Below, piece after piece: positions 47,882-56,962 of a stretch of DNA of 64,000 bases. A program made the position numbers and the translations under genes. Each line of letters begins with the position of its first letter. Positions within the stretch are counted from its first letter, which is position 1. Below the pieces are notes generated by a model, which was not told where the DNA came from, did not search any database, and was given only the letters and a program-made list of their open reading frames with translations. Source of the stretch: Cribrihabitans_A pelagius (GTDB lineage Bacteria; Pseudomonadota; Alphaproteobacteria; Rhodobacterales; Rhodobacteraceae); the NCBI RefSeq assembly GCF_048820915.1, contig NZ_JBMERR010000007.1, forward strand, positions 1-64,000, in the 5' to 3' direction.

Positions 47882-49108
47882 ATGATTCAAGTTGACGTCA
47901 ATGCCGGCCCTTTGATCGCCTGGCTGATGGAGCAGGGTCTGCAAGGTGCGCGGCAGCAGGATCTGCTGCAAGGCTATTGCCTGCGGCTGGCCGACGCCGG
48001 CGTGCCGCTGTGGCGGTTCCACCTGGCGCAGCGCGCGTTCCACCCGCGGTTCGGCGGCATCGGTTTCAACTGGACCCGCGCCGCGGGCATTTCGCACGAG
48101 CATTACGAATACCGCGAGAGCCCGCGGGAGGAATGGCTGCGCAGCCCGTTTTTCCACATCCTGGAGCACGACCTGGAGGAATTCCGCGAGAACATCGAAG
48201 GCGGCGCGCCGGAGGAGTTCCCGCTGCTGTCCGAACTGCGCGAGCGCGGCGCCACCGAATATTTCGCCAAGGGCCTGCGCTTTGCCCCGCCGGAGGCCGG
48301 CCCCAATGATCCGCGCCACCCGCAGGAAGGCATGCTGGTCTCCTGGAGCACCGACCGCGCGGGCGGCTTCACCAGCCGCGAGCTGGACCTGATCCGAACC
48401 ACGCTGCCGCATCTGGGGCTGGCACTGAAATCCTCCTCCAACCGGCAGATGGCGAGCGATCTTTTGCAGGTCTACCTCGGCCGCGATGCCGGCCGTCGGG
48501 TGCTGTCGGGCGAGATCCAGCGCGGCTCCTCCGAGAAGATCGACGCGGTGCTCTGCCTGTTCGACCTCAAAGGCTTCACCGAGCTGGCCGAGGCGCTGCC
48601 CGGGGAAGAGCTGATCGAGATGCTGAACGGCTACTTCGGCCTTGCGGTGGCGAGCATCCAGGAACATGGCGGCAACATCCTGAAGTTCATGGGCGACGGC
48701 ATGCTGACCATGTTCAACCTCGGCAGCATCGAGGAGGACGCCCACGCCGCGCTTGCCGCCGCCAACGAGCTTTGCGGCAAGGTACGCGCCCATAACGCCG
48801 CGCGCGAGGCGGAGAATCTGCCCACCATGGGCTTCACCCTGGCGGTGCACGCGGGCGAAATCCTCTATGGCAATGTCGGGGCGGAGAACCGGCTGGATTT
48901 CACCGTGATCGGCCAGGCGGTGAACCAGACCGCGCGGATCTCCGGCATGCACCGCTCGGTGGGGCAGAACATCATCCTGTCGGAAGACGTGAAGGCGGCG
49001 GCCAAAGGCACCAGCCACGACCTGGTGTCGCTGGGCCGCTACATGCTGCGCGGCGTCGCCGATCCGATTGAGCTTTACACGATCCACCGCGGCAGTTGCG
49101 GCTGCTAG
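47882..49108 (+). CDS. Class III adenylate/guanylate cyclase with N-terminal sensor region
   Basis: A 408-residue soluble protein. Residues about 1-190 form a region typical of a set of roseobacter cyclases (FGGIGFNWTRAAGISHEHYE, SWSTDRAGGFTSRELDLIRT), perhaps GAF-like. Residues about 215-400 form the class III catalytic domain: metal Asp in LCLFDLKGFTELAE, GGNILKFMGDGMLTMFN with the second Asp, and RLDFTVIGQAVNQTARISGM. No membrane segment. It should make cAMP; the sensed signal is unknown. It follows marR by 51 bp. Confidence 0.85.
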   Translation: MIQVDVNAGPLIAWLMEQGLQGARQQDLLQGYCLRLADAGVPLWRFHLAQRAFHPRFGGIGFNWTRAAGISHEHYEYRESPREEWLRSPFFHILEHDLEEFRENIEGGAPEEFPLLSELRERGATEYFAKGLRFAPPEAGPNDPRHPQEGMLVSWSTDRAGGFTSRELDLIRTTLPHLGLALKSSSNRQMASDLLQVYLGRDAGRRVLSGEIQRGSSEKIDAVLCLFDLKGFTELAEALPGEELIEMLNGYFGLAVASIQEHGGNILKFMGDGMLTMFNLGSIEEDAHAALAAANELCGKVRAHNAAREAENLPTMGFTLAVHAGEILYGNVGAENRLDFTVIGQAVNQTARISGMHRSVGQNIILSEDVKAAAKGTSHDLVSLGRYMLRGVADPIELYTIHRGSCGC

Positions 49109-49165
49109 GCACCGCGGCCCGGTCCTCGCGCATCGGGCCTGGCGCCGGGACAGGCGAAGCCGGGA

Positions 49166-49975
49166 TCAGAGGCTGATCTCGACTCCCGGCAGGTTCATCT
49201 CCTTCATCATGTCGCGCAGCTCCTGGCGCGCCGCGATGTTGGAGATGTTCAGCTGCTTGACGCCAACGTCCTTGAGATCCAGCAGTGTCAGCCCGCGCGG
49301 GAACAGCTCGCGGAAGATCACCCGCTCAGAGAACCCCGGCGCCACGCGGAAGCCGATGCGGCGCGACAACATGTTGATGGCGCGCTCCATCTTTTCCTTG
49401 TTGACCATGCGCTGGGTACCGACGCGGTTGCGGATCACGATCCAGTCGATCGGCTTGAGGCCCGCTTGCGCGCGCAGCTGGCGGGCGTTCCAGACCATCT
49501 CGGAATAGACCGAGGGGCCGGTGATCTTCTCGCCCTTCTGGTCGACGTGGGCCAGGAGGTCGAAATCGACGAAACTGTCATTCAGCGGCGTGATCAGCGT
49601 GTCGGCCAGCGAATGCGCCACCTGACTCAGCCGCGTGTGCGAGCCGGGGCAGTCGATCAGGATGAAGTCGTGGCCCGGTTCCAGGCTGGACACCGCGGCC
49701 GAAAGCCGGTGGTCATAGACGTTCTCGCCCGGCTGCAGGCTGGCGGCGTCGATCTCCGGCAGCTCGTGCATTTCCACCGTCGGCAGGTCGAGCCCGGCCT
49801 TGGCCATGAACTCCCTGCGGTTTTCCAGATAGCGGCCCAGCGAACGCTGCCGCAGGTCGAGATCCAGCGCCGCCACCCGGTGGCCGAGCCGGGCCAGGGT
49901 GGTGGCGACATGCATGGAAACAGTTGATTTGCCCGCGCCGCCCTTCTCGTTTCCGACGACAATGATATGCGCCAT
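49166..49975 (-). CDS. mipZ: Division-plane positioning ATPase MipZ
   Basis: A 269-residue ParA/MinD-family ATPase with deviant Walker A NEKGGAGKSTVSMH, Walker B-like DFILIDCPGSHTRLSQ and the MipZ-specific segments LNDSFVDFDLLAHVDQ and WIVIRNRVGTQRMVNKEKM. In alphaproteobacteria MipZ forms polar gradients with ParB and inhibits FtsZ, placing division at midcell. It is convergent with the cyclase gene and monocistronic. Confidence 0.93.
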   Translation of the reverse strand: MAHIIVVGNEKGGAGKSTVSMHVATTLARLGHRVAALDLDLRQRSLGRYLENRREFMAKAGLDLPTVEMHELPEIDAASLQPGENVYDHRLSAAVSSLEPGHDFILIDCPGSHTRLSQVAHSLADTLITPLNDSFVDFDLLAHVDQKGEKITGPSVYSEMVWNARQLRAQAGLKPIDWIVIRNRVGTQRMVNKEKMERAINMLSRRIGFRVAPGFSERVIFRELFPRGLTLLDLKDVGVKQLNISNIAARQELRDMMKEMNLPGVEISL

Positions 49976-50085
49976 GTACCGGTTCCTTCGCTCATACGCG
50001 CATGCGCACGTCCTTGTTCCGGCCCTGTATAGGCAGTGTTCCGGGGCAAGAAAAGCACCGGGCGCGGGCTGGTAAACTTAGTGTA

Positions 50086-52284
50086 TCACTTGTGTTTTCC
50101 GGGTCCCGCGGGCTTGCGCTGCGGACGCGCGTCGCCGCCTTTTGCGCCCTTGCCGCCAAAGGCCGTGGACGCGCGGGCCTTGTTCTTCTTGCTGGTGGGC
50201 TTGCCCGCCGGCGGTTTTGGCCCTTTGGCGCGCAGCGGCTTGCCAGGGGCGTTCGGGTTCACCATCCGCTTGGAGGTGTCCGACGCGCCCTTGGGGCCGC
50301 GCGGCTTGGCCACTGCGGCGGGTTCGGGCTTGCTGAAGCGGCCCTCCGGCTTGTCGCGGCGCGGTGCCTTGCCGTCCGCGCTGTCGTGGCGCGGCTTGTC
50401 CTTCCAGTCCTTCCAGTCCTTGCGCGGCGGGCGGCTGTCGCGGTCCGCACCAAAGCCGCCGGGCTTGCCGCCCGGTTTGCTGCGGTGTGCGGGCGCCGCG
50501 CCCTCGGATTTGCCCTGATAAGGCTTGCGCGCCTCGTAGCCGCCGCCCTCACGGTCGCCGCCGCGGGGTTTGCTCCAGTCCGGTTTGCCGCCTTCCGGCC
50601 GGGCGCCCTCGGGCTTGCCGCGGTGCGGTTTGCCTTTCGGGCCGCGCGGGCCGCCAAAGCCGCCCGGGCCGCCGGGACCGCGGCGCGGGGCCGGCGGCAG
50701 GTTGGGGGCGTCTGCCAGGCGGGTCAGCTCGACGCCGGGCTCCAGCTCGGTCTTGCCGCCAAGCGCGCCGAGGAAGCCCTCGACCGCGCTTTCGCTGATC
50801 TCGGCGAAGGTTTCATTGTCCTGCACCCGGATCGCGCCGATGGCGTCGCGCTCGATATTGCCGGCCTTGCACAGCATCGGCAGCACCTTGCGGGGATCGG
50901 CGCCGGCGGCGCGGCCGCCGGACAGCGAGAACCAGACGCTGGGGCCGAAATCGCGGCGTTCCTTGCGCTCCTTGCGGGGCGGGGCGGCGTCTGCCGGGCC
51001 CAGCTCCTCGGGCGCGGAGTGGCGGCTGCGGTAAAGACGCAGATAAGCGGCGGCGAGCTGCTCGGCGCTGAATTGCGCCATCAGGGTTTCCACCGTGGAC
51101 TGCTCGCCCTCGGCCACCGGCTCCTGCCAGATCGCATCGCCCAGCATGCGCTCTTCGTCGCGCGCCATCACGTCGTCAGCCGAGGGGGCTTCGCAGTGCT
51201 CGGCCGTGAGCTTGGCCCATTTCAGCAGGCGCAGCGCCTTGCCGCGTGCCTTTGGCGGCACGATCAGCGCGCTCACGCCCTTGCGCCCGGCCCGGCCGGT
51301 GCGGCCCGAACGGTGCAGCAGGGTTTCGTGGTTCGAGGGCAGCTCGGCGTGGATCACCAGCTCAAGCCCCGGCAGGTCGATGCCGCGCGCCGCCACATCG
51401 GTAGCGACGCAGACCCGCGCGCGCCCGTCGCGCATCGCTTGCAGTGCATGGCTGCGCTCGGTCTGGGACAGCTCGCCCGAAAGCGTCACGACCGGCAGGC
51501 CGCGGTTCGAAAGCCGGGTTGCCAGCCGGTTCACCATCGCCCGCGTGTTGGCAAAGATGATCGCGCTCGGCGCCTCGTAGTAACGCAGCACGTTGATGAT
51601 CGCGTTTTCCGCATCCTGCTGCGCCACCGCCATCAGCCGGTATTCGATATCGGCATGCTGCGAGGTCTCGGCCACGGTCTTGATCCGCAGCGCGTCCTTC
51701 TGGAAGGTCTCCGCAAGGTTGGCGATCGCCGGCGGCACGGTGGCCGAGAACAGCAGCGTGCGGCGATCCTCGGGCGCCTCCCCGAGGATGAACTCCAGAT
51801 CCTCGCGAAAGCCCAGGTCCAGCATCTCGTCGGCTTCGTCCAGCACCACGGCCTGCAACGCGCTGAGGTCGATCGAGCCGCGCATGATGTGGTCGCGCAG
51901 ACGGCCCGGGGTGGCGGCGACGATATGGGCGCCGCGGGCCAGCGCCCGGCGCTCGTCGCGCATGTCCATGCCGCCGACGCAAGAGGCGATGGAGGCATTG
52001 GCCCCGGCGTAAAGCCAGCTCAGCTCGTGTTTCACCTGCAAGGCCAGCTCGCGCGTGGGCGCAATCACCAGCGCCAGCGGCGCCGCAGCCTCGCCAAAGC
52101 TCTCCCCCTCGCCCAGAAGGTCCGGCGCCAGCGCCAGCCCGAAGCCCACCGTCTTGCCAGAACCGGTCTGCGCCGACACCAGAAGGTCGCGGCCTTCCAC
52201 CTCGGGCTTGGTCACCGCCTCCTGCACTTGGGTCAGGGTGTCATATCCGCGCTGTTGCAGCGCGTCGGCCAGGGCTTGTTTCAC
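50086..52284 (-). CDS. DEAD-box RNA helicase with DbpA-type RNA-binding domain and basic tail
   Basis: A 732-residue DEAD-box protein with motif I AQTGSGKTVGFGLALA, DEAD in VVLDEADEMLDLGF, SAT in LLFSATVPPAIA and motif VI HRSGRTGRAGRKG. Residues about 470-555 match a DbpA/CsdA RNA-binding fold. The last 150 residues are low-complexity Gly/Arg/Lys/Pro, likely disordered and RNA-binding. Expected role: ribosome assembly or RNA remodelling at low temperature. It lies downstream of the rpmE terminator, so it has its own promoter. Confidence 0.88.
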   Translation of the reverse strand: MKQALADALQQRGYDTLTQVQEAVTKPEVEGRDLLVSAQTGSGKTVGFGLALAPDLLGEGESFGEAAAPLALVIAPTRELALQVKHELSWLYAGANASIASCVGGMDMRDERRALARGAHIVAATPGRLRDHIMRGSIDLSALQAVVLDEADEMLDLGFREDLEFILGEAPEDRRTLLFSATVPPAIANLAETFQKDALRIKTVAETSQHADIEYRLMAVAQQDAENAIINVLRYYEAPSAIIFANTRAMVNRLATRLSNRGLPVVTLSGELSQTERSHALQAMRDGRARVCVATDVAARGIDLPGLELVIHAELPSNHETLLHRSGRTGRAGRKGVSALIVPPKARGKALRLLKWAKLTAEHCEAPSADDVMARDEERMLGDAIWQEPVAEGEQSTVETLMAQFSAEQLAAAYLRLYRSRHSAPEELGPADAAPPRKERKERRDFGPSVWFSLSGGRAAGADPRKVLPMLCKAGNIERDAIGAIRVQDNETFAEISESAVEGFLGALGGKTELEPGVELTRLADAPNLPPAPRRGPGGPGGFGGPRGPKGKPHRGKPEGARPEGGKPDWSKPRGGDREGGGYEARKPYQGKSEGAAPAHRSKPGGKPGGFGADRDSRPPRKDWKDWKDKPRHDSADGKAPRRDKPEGRFSKPEPAAVAKPRGPKGASDTSKRMVNPNAPGKPLRAKGPKPPAGKPTSKKNKARASTAFGGKGAKGGDARPQRKPAGPGKHK

Positions 52285-52334
52285 GGGCAGGGTAACTTTC
52301 CCGCGCAGCCATCTGCCGCGCGTAAGGGAGAACA

Positions 52335-52364
52335 GAAAAAAGGCTGCCCGTCAGGGGCAGCCTT
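52335..52364 (-). terminator. Rho-independent terminator after rpmE
   Basis: Read on the minus strand, AGGCTGCCCC-TGAC-GGGCAGCCT is followed by six T. A strong intrinsic terminator 28 bp past the rpmE stop closes the rplS-rpmE unit. Confidence 0.92.
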
Positions 52365-52392
52365 CGGGATGTGTCGAGAGATACGCAGCGGC

Positions 52393-52614
52393 TTAGAAGC
52401 CCAGGCCTTCGTATTTCTTCTTGAACTTGGAGACGCGGCCGCCGGCATCCAGCAGGCGCGAGGTGCCGCCGGTCCAGGCCGGGTGCACGGTGGGGTCGAT
52501 GTCCAGCGACAGCTGGTCGCCTTCGCTGCCCCAGGTGGAACGCATCTGGATGACGGTGCCGTCGGTCATCTTGACGTTGATGGTGTGGTATTCGGGATGG
52601 GTGTCTTTTTTCAT
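52393..52614 (-). CDS. rpmE: 50S ribosomal protein L31
   Basis: A 73-residue L31 ([55 protein letters not shown]). The zinc-binding CxxC form is absent, so this is the cysteine-free class usual in this lineage. It is 11 bp after rplS and ends at a strong terminator. Confidence 0.95.
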   Translation of the reverse strand: MKKDTHPEYHTINVKMTDGTVIQMRSTWGSEGDQLSLDIDPTVHPAWTGGTSRLLDAGGRVSKFKKKYEGLGF

Positions 52615-52625
52615 GATACCGCTCC

Positions 52626-53000
52626 TCAGGCTTTCTTGGGCTTGTAGTTCGCGTCTTCCGCGATCCGTGCCGATTTGCCGCGGCGCGCACGCAGGTAGTA
52701 CAGCTTGGCGCGGCGCACGCGGCCGCGGCGCACAACTGTGATGCTGTCGATGTTGGTCGAATAGAGCGGGAACACGCGCTCCACGCCTTCACCGAAGGAA
52801 ATTTTGCGGACGGTGAACGAACCGGCAATCCCTGCGCCGTTCTTGCGGCTGATGCAGACGCCTTCGTACATCTGCACGCGGGTGCGCGAGCCTTCGGTCA
52901 CCTTGTAGCCGACACGGATGGTGTCACCGGCTTTGAAGTCGGGGATCTCTTTCCCCAGGGCGGCGATCTGTTCCGCCTCCAGCTGTGCGATCAAGTCCAT
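52626..53000 (-). CDS. rplS: 50S ribosomal protein L19
   Basis: A 124-residue L19, at the interface of the two ribosomal subunits. Family segments include [37 protein letters not shown] and [20 protein letters not shown]. The start is [11 protein letters not shown] at 53000, preceded by AGGAGAGTTGCG; upstream in-frame residues are not coding. It follows trmD as in most bacteria, but after a long 309-bp gap. Confidence 0.95.
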   Translation of the reverse strand: MDLIAQLEAEQIAALGKEIPDFKAGDTIRVGYKVTEGSRTRVQMYEGVCISRKNGAGIAGSFTVRKISFGEGVERVFPLYSTNIDSITVVRRGRVRRAKLYYLRARRGKSARIAEDANYKPKKA

Positions 53001-53309
53001 CGCAACTCTCCTAATCTGCCCGCGGTTCACGCCGCGGAGGTTTCTGCCGTCATGAGAGCTCCTGGTCTTCACCGGGTCCCGCCTTGCGGCCCGCCAGAGA
53101 TCACGCCGTTCGTTTCTTGGGTCTTGCGGCACACCGGCTGGGAGGGGCCGAAGAAGGCCGGGCAGCTTTGAGTGGCAAACCGCAAAAGGGCCCGGAGCCG
53201 CGCAAGCGAATCCAGACCGGCGCTTCATACGGCCGCGGGCGCCGCAAATCAAGGGCTATCGTGCCCAGGGCGGCCTTTCGTGGACGGGCCACTCCCGGGC
53301 GCGGCTGGC
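53001..53309 (-). other. Long trmD-rplS spacer, probable rplS leader
   Basis: No convincing gene. Near the rplS end the minus strand reads CCGCGG-CGTGAA-CCGCGG (53020-53037), a strong hairpin just before the ribosome site. The length suggests an independent rplS promoter and perhaps a structured leader. I see no match I can name to a known ribosomal-protein leader. Confidence 0.45.
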
Positions 53310-54110
53310 TCAGGTCCTGGACTTCGCGTCCTGATAGGATTGCCAGAGGTCCGGGCGCCGCTCCCGGGTAATCTCCTCGCTCATGCCATGGCGCCATTCG
53401 GCAATCTTGCCGTGGTGGCCGGACATCAGCACCTCGGGGATGGCGCGGCCCTGCCATTCGGCCGGGCGGGTATACTGCGGATGCTCCAAGAGGCCGGAGG
53501 AAAAGCTCTCCTCCTCGGCCGAGGCCTGGTTGCCGAGCACGCCGGGCAGCATCCGCACGGTGGCGTCGATCAGCGCCTGCGCGGCAATCTCGCCGCCCGT
53601 CATCACGAAATCGCCGAGGCTCACCTCCTGGATGCCGTAGTGCTCCAGCACCCGCTCGTCGACGCCCTCGAAACGGCCGCAGAGCAGGGTGAGCCCGTCG
53701 CAGCGGGCGAAATTCTGCATCATCTGCTGATCCATCCGCCGACCGCGCGGCGACAGGTAGATCAGCGGCCAGTTGCCGCCGGTGCCCGCCATCGTATGCT
53801 CGATCGCATCGCCCAGCACATCGGCCCGCAGCACCATACCCGCGCCGCCGCCGGCGGGGGTGTCATCGACATTGCGGTGCTTGCCGATGCCGAATTGGCG
53901 CAGGTCCACGGTCTCCAGCTGCCACAGCCCCTCCTGCAACGCCTTGCCGGTGAGGCTTTCGCCGAGGACCCCGGGAAAGGCGGAAGGAAACAGGGTAATG
54001 ATCTTCGCCTTCCACACGCCGGCAAGATCCGGCGTCGGCGTGATCAGCTCGCGCGGGGTCAACGTGGGGCGGATGGCCTTGCGGCCGTGGGATTTATTTG
54101 GTGCACTCAT
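53310..54110 (-). CDS. trmD: tRNA (guanine-N1)-methyltransferase TrmD
   Basis: A 266-residue SPOUT-class methyltransferase adding m1G37 with S-adenosylmethionine. The trefoil-knot segments are clear: LIYLSPRGRRMDQQMMQNFA, LLCGRFEGVDERVLEHYGIQ and VSLGDFVMTGGEIAAQALID. The N-terminus is about 30 residues longer than the family norm (MSAPNKSHGRKAIRPTLTPR), as in several relatives; an internal start is possible. It is divergent from the phosphotransferase, so its promoter lies within 54111-54166. Confidence 0.94.
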   Translation of the reverse strand: MSAPNKSHGRKAIRPTLTPRELITPTPDLAGVWKAKIITLFPSAFPGVLGESLTGKALQEGLWQLETVDLRQFGIGKHRNVDDTPAGGGAGMVLRADVLGDAIEHTMAGTGGNWPLIYLSPRGRRMDQQMMQNFARCDGLTLLCGRFEGVDERVLEHYGIQEVSLGDFVMTGGEIAAQALIDATVRMLPGVLGNQASAEEESFSSGLLEHPQYTRPAEWQGRAIPEVLMSGHHGKIAEWRHGMSEEITRERRPDLWQSYQDAKSRT

Positions 54111-54166
54111 GAGGGTGTGTTTAGTCGAGCCAGTTCTGCGCGCAATAAAAAGCTTTTGGAGATTGC

Positions 54167-55210
54167 ATGAGTTCAGACAGGTCCTCCGCAGCGCTGGACC
54201 GCGGCCGGTATGCTGTGATGGAGGACGTCGCAGCCCGTACCCGCGCGCTCTGGCCGCAGGCAGCCGCCAGTCTGGGGGTGCCCGCGGCCGGGGCCAGTTT
54301 CCGCAGGATGCAGGTGCACAGCAGCAAGGAAGACCGCCGCTGCGCGCTGGAGGTAAGGTCCGCCGGCGGAGAGCGCTTCGTCCTGCGCGCGGAATTTGCC
54401 GGGAGCCGCCCGGGGCGCTTCCGGCAATACCTGGAACGGCACAAGGCAGCCGCGGACGGTCTTAAGCCCGTGCCTGGTGTCTCGGCGCCGGGCATTCTTT
54501 GGCACGACCCGCAAAAGCCTTTCGTCCTTATGGAATTTGCCCCAGGGGACACCGCTTTCCGCGAATTGGCGATGACAGAATACGGGATCGGCGGCAGAGG
54601 CGATGTGCTGCGGCGAATCGGGCATGCAGTTGCGGCTCTGCACAGGGTGTCCGAAGTGGGCGGGAGAAAGTTCTGGCCCAAGACTTTCCTTGCCAAAGTG
54701 TCCGGCCGGGCCGTGGCCGTGCGGGACGGCCGGCTGCGGTTGCCGAAGCCCAACAAGTTTTTGGGCCTCTGCGCCTATTTGCACCGGGCGGGCCGGCGGG
54801 CGCGTGGACATAGCTATGCCGGCGCCGTGGAACATGGCGACCTTCATCTGCGTAATATTCTGATGTCCGGGGAAACCGTCTCCTTCATCGACTTTTCAAA
54901 CCACAAGGAGGCTTTTCCGCAGCGCGACCTTGTCAAGATATGGCTGGCAAACTGCCCCGACCAGCTTGCGAACGGCGGCCGCAAACCCGGATACGGGCTG
55001 GTAGGGCAGGCGGACTGGGACGCTTTCCAGGACGGTTATGGCGCGGAGCTGACCAGCGATCTGCTGTTCCGGTTCTTTTTTGCCCTGCAGGTGTATAGCT
55101 CCTGGCTGCGGCTCACCGGTCCGGCCTGGCCGCTGGAGGCAAAAAGCATGCGGCTCGCGGAGGCGCTGGTTCGGGTGTACGAATCGCTGCTCGCCGATGA
55201 ACCCGGCTGA
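54167..55210 (+). CDS. Aminoglycoside phosphotransferase (APH)-fold protein of unknown substrate
   Basis: A 347-residue kinase-like protein. The catalytic loop VEHGDLHLRNILMSG (His223, Asp225) and the metal motif FIDFSNHKEAFPQRDL are intact; the N-lobe has RFVLRAEFAGSRPGRFRQYL and the hinge PFVLMEFAPGD. It is probably an active small-molecule or sugar kinase, not clearly an antibiotic-resistance enzyme. It sits on the opposite strand between trmD and rimM, breaking a usually tight translation operon, which suggests later insertion. No mobile signature is seen beside it. Confidence 0.78.
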   Translation: MSSDRSSAALDRGRYAVMEDVAARTRALWPQAAASLGVPAAGASFRRMQVHSSKEDRRCALEVRSAGGERFVLRAEFAGSRPGRFRQYLERHKAAADGLKPVPGVSAPGILWHDPQKPFVLMEFAPGDTAFRELAMTEYGIGGRGDVLRRIGHAVAALHRVSEVGGRKFWPKTFLAKVSGRAVAVRDGRLRLPKPNKFLGLCAYLHRAGRRARGHSYAGAVEHGDLHLRNILMSGETVSFIDFSNHKEAFPQRDLVKIWLANCPDQLANGGRKPGYGLVGQADWDAFQDGYGAELTSDLLFRFFFALQVYSSWLRLTGPAWPLEAKSMRLAEALVRVYESLLADEPG

Positions 55211-55230
55211 GCTGCCGGGAGGCGCCGCTG

Positions 55231-55734
55231 TCAGAACAGCCCTTCCGGCGGGTCGGCGACGATGCGGCCCTGGGCGAGGTCCACTGTGGGCACCGCGGCC
55301 CTGGTGAAGGGCAGCAGCACGGTTGCCTTCAATCCGGGCCCGTGAATTTCCAGCAGGTCGGCAGCGCCGTGGTTCTGCACCGATTTCACCCGGCCCAGCA
55401 AGGTGCCGCCAGTGTCATGCACCTCCAGCCCGATCAGGTCGGCGTGATAAAACTCATCATCCGGCAGCGAGGGCAGCTGGTCGCGGCGGGCGAAAAGCTG
55501 CAGGCCCCTGATGGCGTCCGCCTCTTCCTTGGTCTGGACGCCGCCGAGAATGGCGGCGAAACCGTTCTTGACGGGACGGGTGAGTGTCAGCGTGTAGCTT
55601 TGGCTGCCGTCTTCGCTGGTCAGCGGAGAGTAGCTTTCAATCTCTTCCGGCACCGCGCAGAAGCTTTTCAGGCGCACTTCGCCGCGGACGCCGAAAGCGC
55701 CTGCCACCACACCGACGCAGATCAGTTCGCTCAT
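55231..55734 (-). CDS. rimM: Ribosome maturation factor RimM
   Basis: A 167-residue 16S rRNA-processing protein that binds S19 during 30S head assembly. The N-terminal domain starts [20 protein letters not shown], and the C-terminal PRC-barrel includes [20 protein letters not shown] and [19 protein letters not shown]. The start at 55734 lies five bases after the stop of the small upstream gene. Expected order rpsP-rimM is kept apart from the inserted genes. Confidence 0.93.
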   Translation of the reverse strand: MSELICVGVVAGAFGVRGEVRLKSFCAVPEEIESYSPLTSEDGSQSYTLTLTRPVKNGFAAILGGVQTKEEADAIRGLQLFARRDQLPSLPDDEFYHADLIGLEVHDTGGTLLGRVKSVQNHGAADLLEIHGPGLKATVLLPFTRAAVPTVDLAQGRIVADPPEGLF

Positions 55735-55738
55735 GGTC

Positions 55739-55879
55739 TCATTCCCTTGCACAGAAGCCCTCGCGCTGCCAGCTGCCGCCGGCCGCTTCGCAGCGTTCGC
55801 CTTGGTTGTTGCGTTCGGCGAAGATGCCAGCGGTAAAGGCCACTGCAACAAAAAATACAAGCCGGATCAACCGTCCCAC
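55739..55879 (-). CDS. Small single-span membrane protein, 46 residues
   Basis: From GTG 55879 (GAGG upstream) to TGA 55739, encoding [20 protein letters not shown], then [20 protein letters not shown] and GFCARE. One N-terminal membrane span is followed by a short, probably periplasmic tail with two cysteines. The stop is four bases before rimM, implying co-translation. I recall similar short proteins at this spot in roseobacters, but no name or function. Confidence 0.65.
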   Translation of the reverse strand: MGRLIRLVFFVAVAFTAGIFAERNNQGERCEAAGGSWQREGFCARE

Positions 55880-55887
55880 CGGCGGCC

Positions 55888-56526
55888 TCAGCGGGTCTCG
55901 ATGGGCAGGGCGGCGATGCGGTTTTCCCAGCCCTGCTCTTCAAGCTCGGGCGTGTCCGACAGCCGTTCCGGGTAGCCGATGCAGAAATAGCCGATCAGGG
56001 TCCAGCCTGCGGGCGCGCTGAGATCGCGGTTCAGCTGGCCGGGATCCAGGACCGACACCCAGCCAAGGCCGAGGCCTTCGGCGCGCAGCGCAAGCCAGAA
56101 CAGGGTAATCGCGGTCACCACCGAAAAGCGGCGCATCTCCGGCATAGTGGCGGCGCCGAGCCCATGGCCCTGCGCGGTTTCATCGTCGCAGTAGATCGCC
56201 AGCTGCACCGGCGCATCGCGCATGCCCGAAAGCTTGAGCCCGGCGTAGCGTTCCGCCTGTGCGCCGGAATAGCCCTGCAGAGCGCGGCTGTTGGCGGCCT
56301 CAAAGTTCTCGAGCGCAGCGGCGCGGGCGGGTTCGCTGTCCACCCGCAGGATGCGCCAGGGTTCGCTCAACCCCACCGAGGGGGCAAGCGGGATGGCGGC
56401 GAGGCAGCGCGCCAGCACCGCCTCCTCCACCGGGTCGCAGCGGAACCGGCGCACATCGCGCCGGAGCCGCATCAGAAGGTCCAGCTGGCTGCGGAAACCC
56501 TCGGGAAAAGCGCCCCGCAGCTCCAC
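55888..56526 (-). CDS. bluB: 5,6-dimethylbenzimidazole synthase BluB
   Basis: A 212-residue nitroreductase-fold flavoenzyme. BluB marks include LMRLRRDVRRFRCDPVEEAV, APSVGLSEPWRILRVDS, MRDAPVQLAIYCDDETAQGH and LGLGWVSVLDPGQLNRDL. It fragments FMNH2 with oxygen to make the lower ligand of vitamin B12. It begins four bases after rpsP and is followed by the small membrane gene, so it is part of the rpsP-rimM operon, an unusual home for a cobalamin gene. Confidence 0.88.
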   Translation of the reverse strand: MELRGAFPEGFRSQLDLLMRLRRDVRRFRCDPVEEAVLARCLAAIPLAPSVGLSEPWRILRVDSEPARAAALENFEAANSRALQGYSGAQAERYAGLKLSGMRDAPVQLAIYCDDETAQGHGLGAATMPEMRRFSVVTAITLFWLALRAEGLGLGWVSVLDPGQLNRDLSAPAGWTLIGYFCIGYPERLSDTPELEEQGWENRIAALPIETR

Positions 56527-56530
56527 CGAA

Positions 56531-56890
56531 TTATTCCGCGCTTTCGGCCGCTTCGGCGGCCTTGGCGGCTTTCTCTTCGGCGCGCTCCTGGGCTTTCTTG
56601 CCCGGGGTGCCCTTCTTGGGGTTGCTGCGCTCGGCCTTGCTGCGGACGCCTGCGGCTTCCAGCATGCGGGCGATCCGGTCGGTCGGCTGGGCGCCCTGGT
56701 CGAGCCAGTACTGCACGCGCTCGGCGTCCATCTTCACGCGGTCTTCCGAATCTTTCGGCAGCAGCGGGTTGTAGGTGCCCAGCTTCTCGAGGAAGCGGCC
56801 GTCGCGCGGCATGCGGCTGTCGGCCGCCACGATACGGTAGAAGGGACGCTTTTTCGAGCCGCCGCGGGCCAGACGGATTTTCATTGCCAT
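56531..56890 (-). CDS. rpsP: 30S ribosomal protein S16
   Basis: A 119-residue S16. The core is standard ([60 protein letters not shown]). An Ala/Glu/Lys-rich tail of about 35 residues extends beyond the usual 80-85, as is common in alphaproteobacteria. It sits between chorismate mutase (72 bp) and bluB (4 bp). Confidence 0.95.
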   Translation of the reverse strand: MAMKIRLARGGSKKRPFYRIVAADSRMPRDGRFLEKLGTYNPLLPKDSEDRVKMDAERVQYWLDQGAQPTDRIARMLEAAGVRSKAERSNPKKGTPGKKAQERAEEKAAKAAEAAESAE

Positions 56891-56962
56891 GGGTTCAGTC
56901 TCCTTTGATGGCGTTTCCCGGGGAAGCCCCGGTTTGTCCTGTTGTGTGCTGTTATGCCGGGA

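Noticed and set aside
50002..52647. An 881-codon open frame on the plus strand
   Set aside because: It lies opposite the DEAD-box helicase and rpmE, with Ala/Arg/Gly-rich text and no domain. A by-product of high GC content.
54167..55210. Aminoglycoside resistance gene
   Set aside because: Only the kinase fold is shared; nothing in the sequence or context supports an antibiotic substrate.
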